The notes below the pieces were generated by a model that searched no databases, was not told where the DNA came from, and was given only the letters and a program-made list of their open reading frames with translations. A stretch of 64,000 bases of DNA from Castellaniella sp041677825 (lineage in GTDB: Bacteria > Pseudomonadota > Gammaproteobacteria > Burkholderiales > Burkholderiaceae_B): positions 1 through 64,000 of the forward strand of contig NZ_JBAYPG010000017.1 in the NCBI RefSeq assembly GCF_041677825.1, given 5' to 3'. Shown one piece after another: positions 16,245 to 27,482 of this stretch; positions within the stretch are counted from its first letter, which is position 1, and each line of letters begins with the position of its first letter. A program made the translations under genes and the position numbers.

Positions 16245-17647
16245 AACATCGCATACGCAAGCTGCATTTCGTGGGTATCGGGGGCTCCGGCATGAGCGGG
16301 ATCGCCGAGGTCCTGCTCAATCTCGGCTATGACATCAGCGGTTCGGACGTACAGGACACCGCAGTCACCCGTCGCCTGCGCGCCCTGGGTGCGCAGGTTG
16401 CCATTGGCCATGCAGCAGAAAACATGCAGGGCGCAGGCGCCCTGGTGACCTCCAGCGCCATCCAGGCCGATAATCCCGAAGTGCTGGCCGCGCGTGCCGC
16501 GCATGTTCCGGTCGTGCCACGGGCGCTCATGCTGGCGGAACTCATGCGCCTGAAGCGCGGCATTGCGGTAGCCGGCACGCATGGCAAGACCACCACGACC
16601 AGCCTGATCGCGAGTGTCCTGGCCGCTGGCGGCCTGGATCCCACGTTCGTGATCGGCGGACGCCTGAATGCAGCAGATGCCAATGCGCGTCTGGGCCAGG
16701 GTGATTTCATCGTGGTCGAGGCCGACGAATCCGACGCATCCTTTCTGAACCTGCTCCCGGTGATGGCGGTGATCACCAATATCGACCTCGATCATATGGA
16801 TACATATGATCATGATGTGGCCCGCCTGAAGAGCGCATTCGTCGAATTCACACAGCGCCTGCCCTTTTACGGCAGTGTGATCCTGTGCGCGGATGATGCC
16901 AATGTGCGCGAACTGATTCCCTTTGTGTCGCGCCCCGTCACCACCTACGGGATTGACGTGCCAGCCCGTTTCCGGGCGCGCAATCTTCGGCAGGATGGCG
17001 TGCGCATGTGTTTCGAGGTTGACCGGCAAGGGGCCCAGGGGCCCCTGCCTGCGCTGTCGATCTGCCTCAACCTGCCCGGTCGGCACAATGTCCTGAATGC
17101 ACTGGCGGCCATTGCCGTGGCCACTGAGCTCGGTGTGGCCGATGAGACCATCGCCGAAGCGCTGATGCAGTTTCGTGGCGTGGGCCGCCGCTTCACCCTG
17201 TCGGGGCCGTTTCCAGTCCCCGAGCCACAGGGAGGCGGTACGTTCGAACTGGTGGATGACTACGGCCACCATCCGGTCGAGATGGCCGCCACGCTGGCGG
17301 CGGCAAGAGGCGTATGGCCCGGGCGGCGCATCGTGCTTGCCTTTCAGCCCCATCGATATACGCGGACACGCGACTGCTTCGAAGACTTCGTGCGTGTGCT
17401 GGGTCAGGCCGATGCGGTCTTGCTGACCGAGGTCTATGCTGCAGGCGAGCCCGCCCTGATCGCTGCCGATGGGCGGGCGCTGGCGCGTGCCCTGCGGGTG
17501 GCGGGCAAGGTCGAGCCAGTGTTCATCCCTGATGTAGCCGACATGGCCGGGGTCATCCGCGAATTCGTGCGTGATGGGGATGTGGTGATCCTCATGGGGG
17601 CTGGATCGATCAGCCGTGTGCCGGCAGAATTCGGAGAAGGGGCATGA
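16241..17647 (+). CDS. murC: UDP-N-acetylmuramate--L-alanine ligase
   Basis: MurC adds the first amino acid, L-alanine, to UDP-MurNAc. The 468-residue protein has the N-terminal loop FVGIGGSGMSGIAEVL (about residues 10-25) and the ATP loop AGTHGKTTTTSLI near residue 111. Further motifs are EADESDASF and NIDLDHMDTYDHD, and DYGHHPVEMAATL in the C-terminal domain. All are typical of the family. It is linked to murG and ddl by 4-bp overlaps, so the last cytoplasmic ligases and D-Ala-D-Ala supply are made together. Confidence 0.97.
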   Translation: MKHRIRKLHFVGIGGSGMSGIAEVLLNLGYDISGSDVQDTAVTRRLRALGAQVAIGHAAENMQGAGALVTSSAIQADNPEVLAARAAHVPVVPRALMLAELMRLKRGIAVAGTHGKTTTTSLIASVLAAGGLDPTFVIGGRLNAADANARLGQGDFIVVEADESDASFLNLLPVMAVITNIDLDHMDTYDHDVARLKSAFVEFTQRLPFYGSVILCADDANVRELIPFVSRPVTTYGIDVPARFRARNLRQDGVRMCFEVDRQGAQGPLPALSICLNLPGRHNVLNALAAIAVATELGVADETIAEALMQFRGVGRRFTLSGPFPVPEPQGGGTFELVDDYGHHPVEMAATLAAARGVWPGRRIVLAFQPHRYTRTRDCFEDFVRVLGQADAVLLTEVYAAGEPALIAADGRALARALRVAGKVEPVFIPDVADMAGVIREFVRDGDVVILMGAGSISRVPAEFGEGA

Positions 17648-18588
17648 GTCGTTTCGGGCGTGTCGGCGTTCTGTATGGGGGCATTTCCGCCGAGCGCGAG
17701 GTGTCCCTGATGTCGGGCACCGGGGTCCATGCGGCCCTCAGGGGCCTTGGGGTGGATGCGCATCTGTTCGACACGGGCCATCAGACGCTGGCCGAGCTCG
17801 CGCGCGCGGGCTTCGATCGCGTGTTCATCGCCCTGCATGGACGATATGGGGAGGACGGCACCCTTCAGGGCGCTCTCGAGTTGCTGGGTATCCCCTATAC
17901 GGGCAGCGGCCCGAAGTCCTGCAGTCTGGCCATGGACAAGATCACGACCAAGCGGGTGTGGCTGCAGCACGGCCTGCCCACCCCGGATTTCGTCGAACTG
18001 CGCTGTGATGAAGCCCCGGAAAACCTCGAGGGCCGCCTGGGCCTGCCATTGATCATCAAGCCGCCGCATGAAGGTTCTACCCTGGGCCTGACGCGCGTGC
18101 TGGCGGCCAGCCAGTTGCCGGCCGCCCGGCAACTGGCCTGCCGCTACGATGACCGGATACTGGCGGAACGTTTCATACGTGGCCGCGAACTCACGGTCGC
18201 CATCCTGGGCACCGGGCGCACTGCACGTGCCCTGCCCATCACTGAAATCATTGCGCCGGGCGGGAATTATGACTATGAACATAAATATGTCTCCAGCGAT
18301 ACGGTCTACGAGACCCCGGCGCATCTGCCGGCCGGGCTGGCGGCCGCAATCCGGGCACTGGCCGTACAGGCCTATCAGGCGCTCGATGGCGAAGGCTGGG
18401 GCCGTATCGACCTCATGCTGGATGAACAGGAACGGCCGTGGCTGCTCGAACTCAATACCTCGCCGGGCATGACCGGGCACTCGCTCGTTCCCATGGGGGC
18501 CCGCGCGGCCGGCATGAGCTATGCCGAACTGTGCCTGGAAATCCTGTCCACGGCACGCTGCAAGCTGCAGCGTGGCCGGACACCATGA
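17644..18588 (+). CDS. ddl: D-alanine--D-alanine ligase
   Basis: An ATP-grasp enzyme making D-Ala-D-Ala, the dipeptide added by MurF. The 314-residue length fits the short DdlB form usual in dcw clusters. The N-terminal domain begins with VGVLYGGISAEREVSLMSG and has ALHGRYGEDGTLQGALELLG. The ATP-grasp core has LPLIIKPPHEGSTLG and EKYVSSDTVY-like EHKYVSSDTVY. Magnesium ligands lie in GRIDLMLDEQERPWLLELNTSPGMT. It overlaps murC by 4 bp and ends 10 bp before ftsQ. Confidence 0.96.
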   Translation: MSRFGRVGVLYGGISAEREVSLMSGTGVHAALRGLGVDAHLFDTGHQTLAELARAGFDRVFIALHGRYGEDGTLQGALELLGIPYTGSGPKSCSLAMDKITTKRVWLQHGLPTPDFVELRCDEAPENLEGRLGLPLIIKPPHEGSTLGLTRVLAASQLPAARQLACRYDDRILAERFIRGRELTVAILGTGRTARALPITEIIAPGGNYDYEHKYVSSDTVYETPAHLPAGLAAAIRALAVQAYQALDGEGWGRIDLMLDEQERPWLLELNTSPGMTGHSLVPMGARAAGMSYAELCLEILSTARCKLQRGRTP

Positions 18589-18598
18589 GGGTCAGGCC

Positions 18599-19399
18599 AT
18601 GCTGCTGGAAGCCCGCCTGGTGAATTTACTGGCCAACCTGCTCGCGCTGATCGCCGTCCTGTCCATGGTGGTCGGGGTGGTGGCGTGGATCATCCGCCGG
18701 CCTTATTTCGAGATCAGGCGCCTGGAGATTGCCCCCATGGCTGACATGAGTCTCGAGTATGTCACTGCGGCGAATCTGCAGACCAGCCTGGATGGGCAGT
18801 TGCAGGGCAATTTCTTTCTGCTGGACCTGGGCGCGGCGCGCGCGGTGATCGAATCCGCCCCCTGGATACGGCACGCCGATGTCCGGCGCATCTGGCCCGA
18901 CACCCTGCGAGTGAGTATCGAAGAGCAGCGCCCGCTGGCATTCTGGAATGAAAATCAGATGATCAATACCTGGGGCGAGACGTTCACGGCCAATCCCGGC
19001 GAATTGCCCGATGGCCTGAACATCCCGCAGCTGAATGGGCCGGTGCATTCCGAACGGCTGGTGGTGCAGCGCTATGCCGAGATCGCCGGACGGTTTGCGC
19101 CGCTGGGCCTGAGCGTACAGGAGGCCACGCTGACCCCGCGTTATGCCTGGGAGGTCACGCTGTCCGACGGCATGCAATTGACGCTGGGGCGGGATCCTGC
19201 CGCAGATGTACCTGACCCGCACGGTCGTGCGGGTGCCCTTCCGTTTGCTGCCCGTATCGATCGGTTCGTCCGGGCATGGCCCGAACTGACGCGTCGCCTG
19301 GGGCAGGCGATACGCCATGCCGACCTGCGGCACCCGAACGGGTTTGCCATCAGCCTGGCAAACGGGCCTGTCCAATCCTCTTCTTCCAGTACACCATGA
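18599..19399 (+). CDS. ftsQ: cell division protein FtsQ
   Basis: A bitopic inner-membrane protein of the FtsQBL complex, 266 residues long. A membrane helix at about residues 8-34 is followed by the periplasmic POTRA domain (about 38-115, from RPYFEIRRLEI to VSIEEQRPLAFW). The FtsQ beta domain then contains ADVRRIWPDTLRVSIEE and the GETFTANP segment. ATG 18599 is chosen as the start of family-like sequence, with aggg about 8 nt upstream. The frame stays open further up into ddl but without homology. The stop overlaps the ftsA ATG. Confidence 0.94.
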   Translation: MLLEARLVNLLANLLALIAVLSMVVGVVAWIIRRPYFEIRRLEIAPMADMSLEYVTAANLQTSLDGQLQGNFFLLDLGAARAVIESAPWIRHADVRRIWPDTLRVSIEEQRPLAFWNENQMINTWGETFTANPGELPDGLNIPQLNGPVHSERLVVQRYAEIAGRFAPLGLSVQEATLTPRYAWEVTLSDGMQLTLGRDPAADVPDPHGRAGALPFAARIDRFVRAWPELTRRLGQAIRHADLRHPNGFAISLANGPVQSSSSSTP

Positions 19400-20622
19400 C
19401 ACGTGACATCAAGGACCTGATCGTTGCATTGGATATCGGCACCAGCAAAGTGGTGGCCGTGGTGGCCGAGATCCTCCCGGATGGCGGCTTCGATGTGCTG
19501 GGCCTGGGCCAGCACGAGTCCGAAGGCATGCGCAAGGGCGTGGTGGTCAACATAGAGTCCACAGTGAACTCCATCCAGCGGGCGCTCGAGGAAGCCGAAC
19601 TGATGGCGGACTGCAAGATCCGCGAAGTCTATACGGGGATTGCAGGCAGTCACATCGCCAGTTTCAACTCGGCCGGCATGGTCGCTGTCAAGGACAAGGA
19701 GGTGACGGCAGCGGATGTGGCGCGTGTGGTCGAGACTGCCAGGGCGGTGAACATTCCGAATGATCAGCAGGTTCTGCACGTGCTCACGCAGGAATTCATC
19801 GTGGATTCCCAGGAAGACATTCGTGAGCCGATCGGCATGAGCGGGATGCGGCTCGAGGTGCGAGTGCACATCGTGACCGGTGTGGTCAGCGCAGTCCAGA
19901 ACATCATCAAGTGCGTGCGCCGCTGCGGGCTCGAGGTGCAGGATCTGATCCTGCAACCTTTGGCGTCCAGCCTTTCGTGCCTGACTTCCGACGAGAAAGA
20001 ACTGGGCGTGGTGCTGGTGGACATTGGTGCAGGCACGACCGACATCGCGATTTATACCGGCGGCGCGATTCGCCATACGGCTGTCATTCCGATCGCGGGC
20101 GACCAGGTCACCAACGACATCGCCGCCATGCTGCGCACACCCACGCCGGATGCAGAGGAAATCAAGCTGCAGTATGGCATTGCCAAGCAGGCTCTGGTCG
20201 ATGCCGCAGAAGTCATCGAGGTACCGGGCCTGGGCGATCGGCCCAATCGGCATGTCAAGCGCCAGGCCCTGTCGGCCGTGATCGAACCGCGCCTGGAAGA
20301 GTTGTTCGGTTTCGTGCGGCAAGTGGTGAGTGAGTCCGGGCATGAAGAACTGCTGGCCTCAGGGGTGGTGCTCACCGGTGGGACGGCCCTGATGCCGGGC
20401 ATGGTCGAGTTGGCTGAAGACGTTTTTCTGACGCCGGTACGGGTGGCCGTGCCACTGTACAGCGGCAGTCTGTCCGACGTGATGCGCAATCCGCGCTTTG
20501 CGACGGTGATGGGTTTGTTGACCGAGGCGCGCATGCAGCACGCTCGTGGTCGCAAGGTGGCGCAGCAGAAGGGTCGGTTCCGATCATTTCTGACGCGCAT
20601 GAAGGAGTGGTTCATGAATTGA
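19396..20622 (+). CDS. ftsA: cell division protein FtsA
   Basis: An actin-fold ATPase that tethers FtsZ filaments to the membrane and recruits later division proteins. The 408-residue protein has the phosphate-1 loop IVALDIGTSKVVAVVAE (about residues 9-25) and the subdomain 1C insertion typical of FtsA. The phosphate-2 loop is VLVDIGAGTTDIAIYTGG, and the adenosine motif is GVVLTGGTALMPGM. The C-terminal end, RSFLTRMKEWFMN, is an amphipathic membrane-targeting helix. The ATG overlaps the ftsQ stop, and 60 bp separate it from ftsZ. Confidence 0.97.
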   Translation: MTRDIKDLIVALDIGTSKVVAVVAEILPDGGFDVLGLGQHESEGMRKGVVVNIESTVNSIQRALEEAELMADCKIREVYTGIAGSHIASFNSAGMVAVKDKEVTAADVARVVETARAVNIPNDQQVLHVLTQEFIVDSQEDIREPIGMSGMRLEVRVHIVTGVVSAVQNIIKCVRRCGLEVQDLILQPLASSLSCLTSDEKELGVVLVDIGAGTTDIAIYTGGAIRHTAVIPIAGDQVTNDIAAMLRTPTPDAEEIKLQYGIAKQALVDAAEVIEVPGLGDRPNRHVKRQALSAVIEPRLEELFGFVRQVVSESGHEELLASGVVLTGGTALMPGMVELAEDVFLTPVRVAVPLYSGSLSDVMRNPRFATVMGLLTEARMQHARGRKVAQQKGRFRSFLTRMKEWFMN

Positions 20623-20630
20623 CCGGGAGG

Positions 20631-20659
20631 TTGACATGAGCCATCAGGGGATGCATTGT
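20631..20659 (+). promoter_or_regulatory. possible ftsZ promoter
   Basis: A consensus TTGACA (20631-20636) lies in the ftsA-ftsZ gap, with a weak CATTGT (20654-20659) 17 bp downstream. Transcription from here would begin inside the small leader frame and could top up ftsZ expression. The -10 is poor, so this is tentative. Confidence 0.35.
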
Positions 20660-20686
20660 TTCACTGTAACGAGGAAATCGACATGA
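20636..20686 (+). CDS. possible 16-codon leader frame overlapping the ftsZ start
   Basis: An ATG at 20636 follows a strong ggagg (20626-20630) by 5 nt and opens a frame of 16 codons, MSHQGMHCFTVTRKST. Its stop TGA (20684-20686) overlaps the ftsZ ATG at 20683. The layout is that of a translationally coupled upstream frame. Nothing is recognised in the peptide, and a strong ribosome site by chance cannot be excluded. Confidence 0.35.
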   Translation: MSHQGMHCFTVTRKST

Positions 20687-21852
20687 TGAATTTTGAGATA
20701 CTGGACACCAGCCGCAGCGGCACGGTGATCAAGGTGGTCGGGGTCGGCGGGGCTGGCGGCAACGCCGTCGGCCACATGATCCGCTCCGGGGTGCAGGGGG
20801 TGGAATTCATTTGCGCCAATACCGACGCGCAGGCGCTCGCCTCCAGCGAGGCGCCGGTACAGATCCGGTTGGGGCATACGGGCCTGGGCGCCGGGGCCAA
20901 GCCCGACCAGGGTCGTGCAGCGGCCGAATCAGCCCGCGAAGAGATCCGTGCTGCACTCAACGGTGCCCACATGGTCTTCATTACGGCCGGGATGGGCGGT
21001 GGCACCGGTACTGGCGCGGGCCCCGTGGTGGCCGAAGTCGCCAAGGAACTCGGCATACTCACGGTGGGTGTGGTCACGAAGCCCTTCGTGTTCGAGGGCA
21101 CCAAGCGCATGCGCATGGCCGAAGAGGGCATACACGAGCTCTCGCGCAACGTGCATTCGCTCGTCGTGGTGCTCAACGAGAACCTGTACGACCTGATGGA
21201 CGAAGACGCCACCCAGGACGAGTGCTTCAGGGCCGCCGATGACGTACTGCACAATGCCTGCGCCGGCATTGCAGAAATCATCAACGTCGAAGGCAACGTC
21301 AACGTCGACTTCGAAGACGTCAAGACCATCATGGGTGAGCAGGGCCAGGCCATGATGGGCACGGCGATGGCCTCGGGCACCGATCGCGCCCGCGTGGCTG
21401 CCGAACAGGCCATCGCCTGCCCATTGCTCGAAGGGGTGGACCTGCACGGCGCGCGTGGCATCCTGGTCAATATCACCGCCAGCCATGGCCTGAAGATGCG
21501 TGAGACGCGCGAGATCATGGATACCATCGGCAGCTATGCCGCAGCGGATGCGACCGTGATATTCGGCACGGCCTACGATGAGGCGATGGGTGAGAACCTG
21601 CGCGTGACCGTCGTGGCCACGGGGCTGGGCGCTGCGCGCCCGCAGCTGGTATCCAGCCAGGCCGAGGCCTCGCGTACCGGAACAGACGATCTGCCGTTGC
21701 TGCACACACAGAACTATGTCGGTACGGATGCCCCGACTGTGATACGCAAACCGCGCTCTATAACCCAGGCCTCGGCCCAGGTCCGCGCGCTCGAAGGGGC
21801 GGGTGTGGATCACTACGATATCCCGGCTTTTCTGCGCAAACAGGCCGATTGA
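20683..21852 (+). CDS. ftsZ: cell division protein FtsZ
   Basis: The tubulin-like GTPase that forms the division ring. In 389 residues, VVGVGGAGGNAV (about 18-29) starts the nucleotide-binding domain and the tubulin signature GGGTGTG is at 105-111. The T7 catalytic loop contains NVDFEDVKTIM, which supplies the aspartate for GTP hydrolysis. After a variable linker the protein ends in the conserved peptide YDIPAFLRKQAD, which binds FtsA and ZipA. Two ATGs are adjacent; the first (20683) is taken because gagga (20671-20675) lies 7 nt upstream. An overlapping leader frame may couple its translation to ftsA expression. Confidence 0.98.
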   Translation: MMNFEILDTSRSGTVIKVVGVGGAGGNAVGHMIRSGVQGVEFICANTDAQALASSEAPVQIRLGHTGLGAGAKPDQGRAAAESAREEIRAALNGAHMVFITAGMGGGTGTGAGPVVAEVAKELGILTVGVVTKPFVFEGTKRMRMAEEGIHELSRNVHSLVVVLNENLYDLMDEDATQDECFRAADDVLHNACAGIAEIINVEGNVNVDFEDVKTIMGEQGQAMMGTAMASGTDRARVAAEQAIACPLLEGVDLHGARGILVNITASHGLKMRETREIMDTIGSYAAADATVIFGTAYDEAMGENLRVTVVATGLGAARPQLVSSQAEASRTGTDDLPLLHTQNYVGTDAPTVIRKPRSITQASAQVRALEGAGVDHYDIPAFLRKQAD

Positions 21853-22059
21853 CCCTGTTCGGGTCACTGACGCCGTTTCCTCGTCAAGCGCCAGCCGATC
21901 CGCCAGAGACTGTCTTTGCGACATGCCGGCCTGCTCCCCTGAAGGCCTGCATGGCGCAACTGGCGTGGCGGCGCTCGTGGAAAACCCCGATTCAAGTTAG
22001 AATACCCTGTTTCGAGTCATGCGGGCATCGTCTTGCATGCCAACCCCATGAAGGCCAGT

Positions 22060-22983
22060 ATGCTGCTGCAGCGCACCATAAAACAGTCGATTTCCACTAC
22101 GGGCGTGGGCCTGCACTCGGGCCACCGCGTCAAGATCACCCTGCGGCCGGCCCAGCCCGGCACTGGCATCGTATTTCATCGTGTCGATCTCCCCCAGGTG
22201 GTCGATCTGCCCGCGCGCGCCGATGCCGTGGGCGATACCCGCCTGGCGTCGGTGCTGCAGCAGGGCGCGGTCCGTGTATCGACCGTAGAGCATCTGATGT
22301 CGGCACTGGCAGGCCTGGGTGTCGATAATCTGCACGTCGATCTGGATGCCGAAGAAGTCCCCATCATGGACGGCAGTGCCGCTACATTCATCTATCTGCT
22401 GCGCAGCGCAGGTCTGGTCGAGCAGGCGGCGCCCAAACAGTTCCTGCGTGTGCTCGAGCCCATCGAAGTGCGCGAGGGCGAAGGGTCGGCAGCGAAGTGG
22501 GCACGGCTCGAGCCCCACGAAGGCTTCGCGCTGTCATTCGCCATCGATTTCCATCACCCGGCCATCGATTCCACGGCCAATCGGGCCGAAATCGATTTTG
22601 CCCATGAGTCCTACGTGAAGACCATCGCGCGGGCGCGTACCTTCGGGTTTGCAAGCGAGGTCGAGGCACTGCGCTCCATGGGGCTGGCGCGAGGCGGCAG
22701 CCTCGATAACGCCATCGTGATGGATGAATACCGCGTCCTCAATCACGATGGCCTGCGCTATGACGATGAATTCGTCAAGCACAAGATTCTCGATGCCATC
22801 GGCGATCTCTATCTGGTCGGCTATCCCCTGGTGGCTCGCTATGTGGCCAACAAGTCGGGGCATGGCCTGAACAACCAGCTTGTACGGGCCTTGCTGGCCC
22901 GGCAGGGCAGTTGGGAAATCATCCACTATGCCAGCCAGGAGGCGGCACCAGCCGCGTTCACGCGTGACTGGCAGTTCGCCTGA
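22060..22983 (+). CDS. lpxC: UDP-3-O-acyl-N-acetylglucosamine deacetylase
   Basis: The zinc hydrolase of the committed step of lipid A synthesis. The 307-residue protein opens with QRTIKQSISTTGVGLHSGHRV, as usual for LpxC. The first zinc histidine lies in STVEHLMSALAGLGVDN, and the remaining ligands in FVKHKILDAIGDLYLVG. The catalytic MDGSAATFIYLL is also present. I prefer ATG 22060 because gaagg (22050-22054) lies 5 nt upstream and family similarity starts there; ATG 22048 is in frame but without such a site. It follows ftsZ by about 207 bp. That gap has a TAGAAT -10-like element near 22000 but no clear -35. Confidence 0.96.
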   Translation: MLLQRTIKQSISTTGVGLHSGHRVKITLRPAQPGTGIVFHRVDLPQVVDLPARADAVGDTRLASVLQQGAVRVSTVEHLMSALAGLGVDNLHVDLDAEEVPIMDGSAATFIYLLRSAGLVEQAAPKQFLRVLEPIEVREGEGSAAKWARLEPHEGFALSFAIDFHHPAIDSTANRAEIDFAHESYVKTIARARTFGFASEVEALRSMGLARGGSLDNAIVMDEYRVLNHDGLRYDDEFVKHKILDAIGDLYLVGYPLVARYVANKSGHGLNNQLVRALLARQGSWEIIHYASQEAAPAAFTRDWQFA

Positions 22984-23002
22984 CGCGCTGGCCGGGCGCG
23001 GT

Positions 23003-23470
23003 TCATCGATGGTGGGCCAGAAGGCGTGCGATAGCCTCTGACAGGGGCCCTGGTGATACTTTTTCCTGCAGGGCTTCGAACAGGCCCAGCGCCTGGCCAT
23101 CGAGGGGTCGGGTTTCGCGTCGGGCCTTTTGTGCCACACCCGCACCCATCGAAGCATCGATCCGTATCATGATGTCCGTCACTGGCCACTCCCGCGATTG
23201 CAGCTGGCGCACGATGGCGGGGGTGATCTGGCGCAGGCGCGCAGCCTGTGCCGGGCCCGATGCCCTCAGCGCCAGCATGCCGCCCTCGAGGCTGGCCACA
23301 CGCACGTGCCGGCCCAGCGTCCGTGGCAGCACCGGCATCATGTCGTTTTCCAGGGCCAGCAGTTCGCGTGCCACGTGCAGCAGCGAGGCCGCTTGCGGGT
23401 GGTGGGCCAGCCATTGCAGGGGCTGGGTGGCGCTCGCCCGAGCGCGGCGGGATGGGGCAGGCCTGGACAT
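23003..23470 (-). CDS. DciA-like protein (DUF721)
   Basis: A 155-residue protein whose residues about 35-115 match the DUF721/DciA pattern. It has a helix with LLALENDMMPVLPRTL, a strand pair around HVRVASLEGGMLALRA, then AQAARLRQITPAIVRQL and a closing strand VTDIMIRID. DciA is the ancestral loader of the replicative helicase DnaB in bacteria that lack DnaC. Assignment rests on motif pattern and on position between lpxC and secA, where Betaproteobacteria often keep such a gene. The ATG (23468-23470) is only 12 bp from the divergent start of the M23 gene, so its promoter must lie within the neighbour. Confidence 0.75.
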   Translation of the reverse strand: MSRPAPSRRARASATQPLQWLAHHPQAASLLHVARELLALENDMMPVLPRTLGRHVRVASLEGGMLALRASGPAQAARLRQITPAIVRQLQSREWPVTDIMIRIDASMGAGVAQKARRETRPLDGQALGLFEALQEKVSPGPLSEAIARLLAHHR

Positions 23471-23482
23471 GAGGATTCTCGA

Positions 23483-24487
23483 ATGCGCAATGCAGACACG
23501 ATGAGCCGCAAGGATTTCCGTTTCATTATACGAACAGTCATCGGCCTGTCGGCGCTGGTGGGCGCCCTGGCCCTGTCGGCCTGGGCCGGGGCCCGCTGGC
23601 AGGCGAATCGTTTGCCCGGGCTCGACGACGCCCGCGCGTATTTGGCAGACCTGCGCCAGCGTGAGCAGGCCGCCTTCCTGGCGGGCGGGCTGGGCGAACT
23701 GGCTGGCAGGCTGGGTGAGTTGCAGGGGCGGCTGATGGCCATGGAAGCCGTCCACGCACGCATGGCCCGGGCGGTTGGCCTGGATGACCTGATGACCGGA
23801 TCGGGTGCGATGGACACCGATACGGATCGCGCCCGGGCGGCCGCTGGCGTGCCGGGTGCCGCAGCTCCTGATGTGATTGCGCTCGAATCAGGCATGGGGC
23901 CGGCCCAGCAACTGGGTCAGGGCCTCGACCGTCTAGGCCGCCGTCTTGAGGCCCAGGAGGATGCGCATGCCCTGCTCGATGCAGCCGTATCCGGGCAAAG
24001 CGGCTTTCAGGCCAGTCTGCCTACGATGGCGCCCGTGGATGCCCCTGCGCTCAGTTCGTCGTTCGGCTGGCGGCGCAATCCGGTCAGCCAGCGGCAGGGC
24101 ATGCACGAAGGGCTGGATTTCAAGGCACCCCATGGGGCGCCGATTCGTGCGGCATCGGGCGGGCTCGTGGTGCGCGCGGGGTATTGGGGGGCCTACGGGC
24201 GCATGGTGGAGATCGATCATGGCAATGGTCTGCGCACACGGTACGCGCATGCATCCCGCTTGCGCGTGAAGCAGGGCGATATCGTCCAGCAGGGGCAGGA
24301 AATTGCTGCAGTGGGCAGCAGCGGGCGGTCCACGGGCCCGCATCTGCATTTCGAAGTGCGTATGGCCGACTACCCGCTCGATCCGGGCCTGTTCCTGCAG
24401 GACCGCACGCCGGTGACCCTGGCGCGCGCAGCGCCTGGCGCCTCTCAGGGTGCGTTGCCATCTGCGACGGATGGCTCACTGCGTTAA
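23483..24487 (+). CDS. membrane-anchored M23 (LytM-type) peptidase
   Basis: A 334-residue envelope protein. One N-terminal membrane helix (about residues 15-37) is followed by a coiled-coil stretch rich in Leu/Arg/Glu (about 48-95), then by a LytM peptidase domain (about 190-310). The zinc and catalytic motifs are present: HEGLDF and GPHLHFEV, with SSFGWRRNP and GYGRMVEIDHGNG-like AYGRMVEIDHGNG. It may therefore cut peptide cross-links in peptidoglycan, though many such proteins only activate amidases. ATG 23483 has gagga (23471-23475) 7 nt upstream; an inner ATG at 23501 has none. The gene lies between lpxC and secA, as in other Burkholderiales. Confidence 0.9.
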   Translation: MRNADTMSRKDFRFIIRTVIGLSALVGALALSAWAGARWQANRLPGLDDARAYLADLRQREQAAFLAGGLGELAGRLGELQGRLMAMEAVHARMARAVGLDDLMTGSGAMDTDTDRARAAAGVPGAAAPDVIALESGMGPAQQLGQGLDRLGRRLEAQEDAHALLDAAVSGQSGFQASLPTMAPVDAPALSSSFGWRRNPVSQRQGMHEGLDFKAPHGAPIRAASGGLVVRAGYWGAYGRMVEIDHGNGLRTRYAHASRLRVKQGDIVQQGQEIAAVGSSGRSTGPHLHFEVRMADYPLDPGLFLQDRTPVTLARAAPGASQGALPSATDGSLR

Positions 24488-24550
24488 ACTGCATCGTTTA
24501 CCTGTGATCGCGTTTTTCATAGCCACTTTCACAGCCCCCTTTTGCAAACC

Positions 24551-24566
24551 CGAGCCTGCGGGCTCG
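24551..24566 (+). other. small hairpin upstream of secA
   Basis: CGAGCC and GGCTCG form a perfect 6-bp stem with a tgcg loop, ending 15 nt before the secA ATG. No Shine-Dalgarno sequence lies between hairpin and ATG. It may influence secA initiation. Confidence 0.4.
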
Positions 24567-24581
24567 CAGTCATCCAACGTC

Positions 24582-27341
<2,760 letters not shown>

Positions 27342-27442
27342 GCCCGGGGCGCGCCTGCGCGCCACAGGGATCCGCCGGTCTTACGGCGGGAGACGATATC
27401 AGGGCTTCGTGACACGCCAGGGTTTCGTGAAGTCGTGGCCGT

Positions 27443-27482
27443 GTGGGGCTGCAGCAAGAACCGTGCGGGGCTACAGCAAGAA
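27443..27482. repeat. imperfect 18-bp direct repeat at the mgtE 3' end
   Basis: Bases 27443-27460 and 27465-27482 match at 16 of 18 positions (core ggggct(g/a)cagcaagaa). The second copy contains the mgtE stop codon and last codons; the first is just beyond the gene, in the 130-bp secA/mgtE convergent gap. Otherwise that gap holds only a GC hairpin. Confidence 0.6.

Noticed and set aside
18585..18623. A 12-codon frame (MRVRPCCWKPAW) between ddl and ftsQ
   Set aside because: No convincing ribosome site precedes it and it simply overlaps the ftsQ start in another frame.
27371..27389. GC hairpin between secA and mgtE as a terminator
   Set aside because: The stem is only 6 bp and no T tract follows on either strand, so an intrinsic terminator is not supported.
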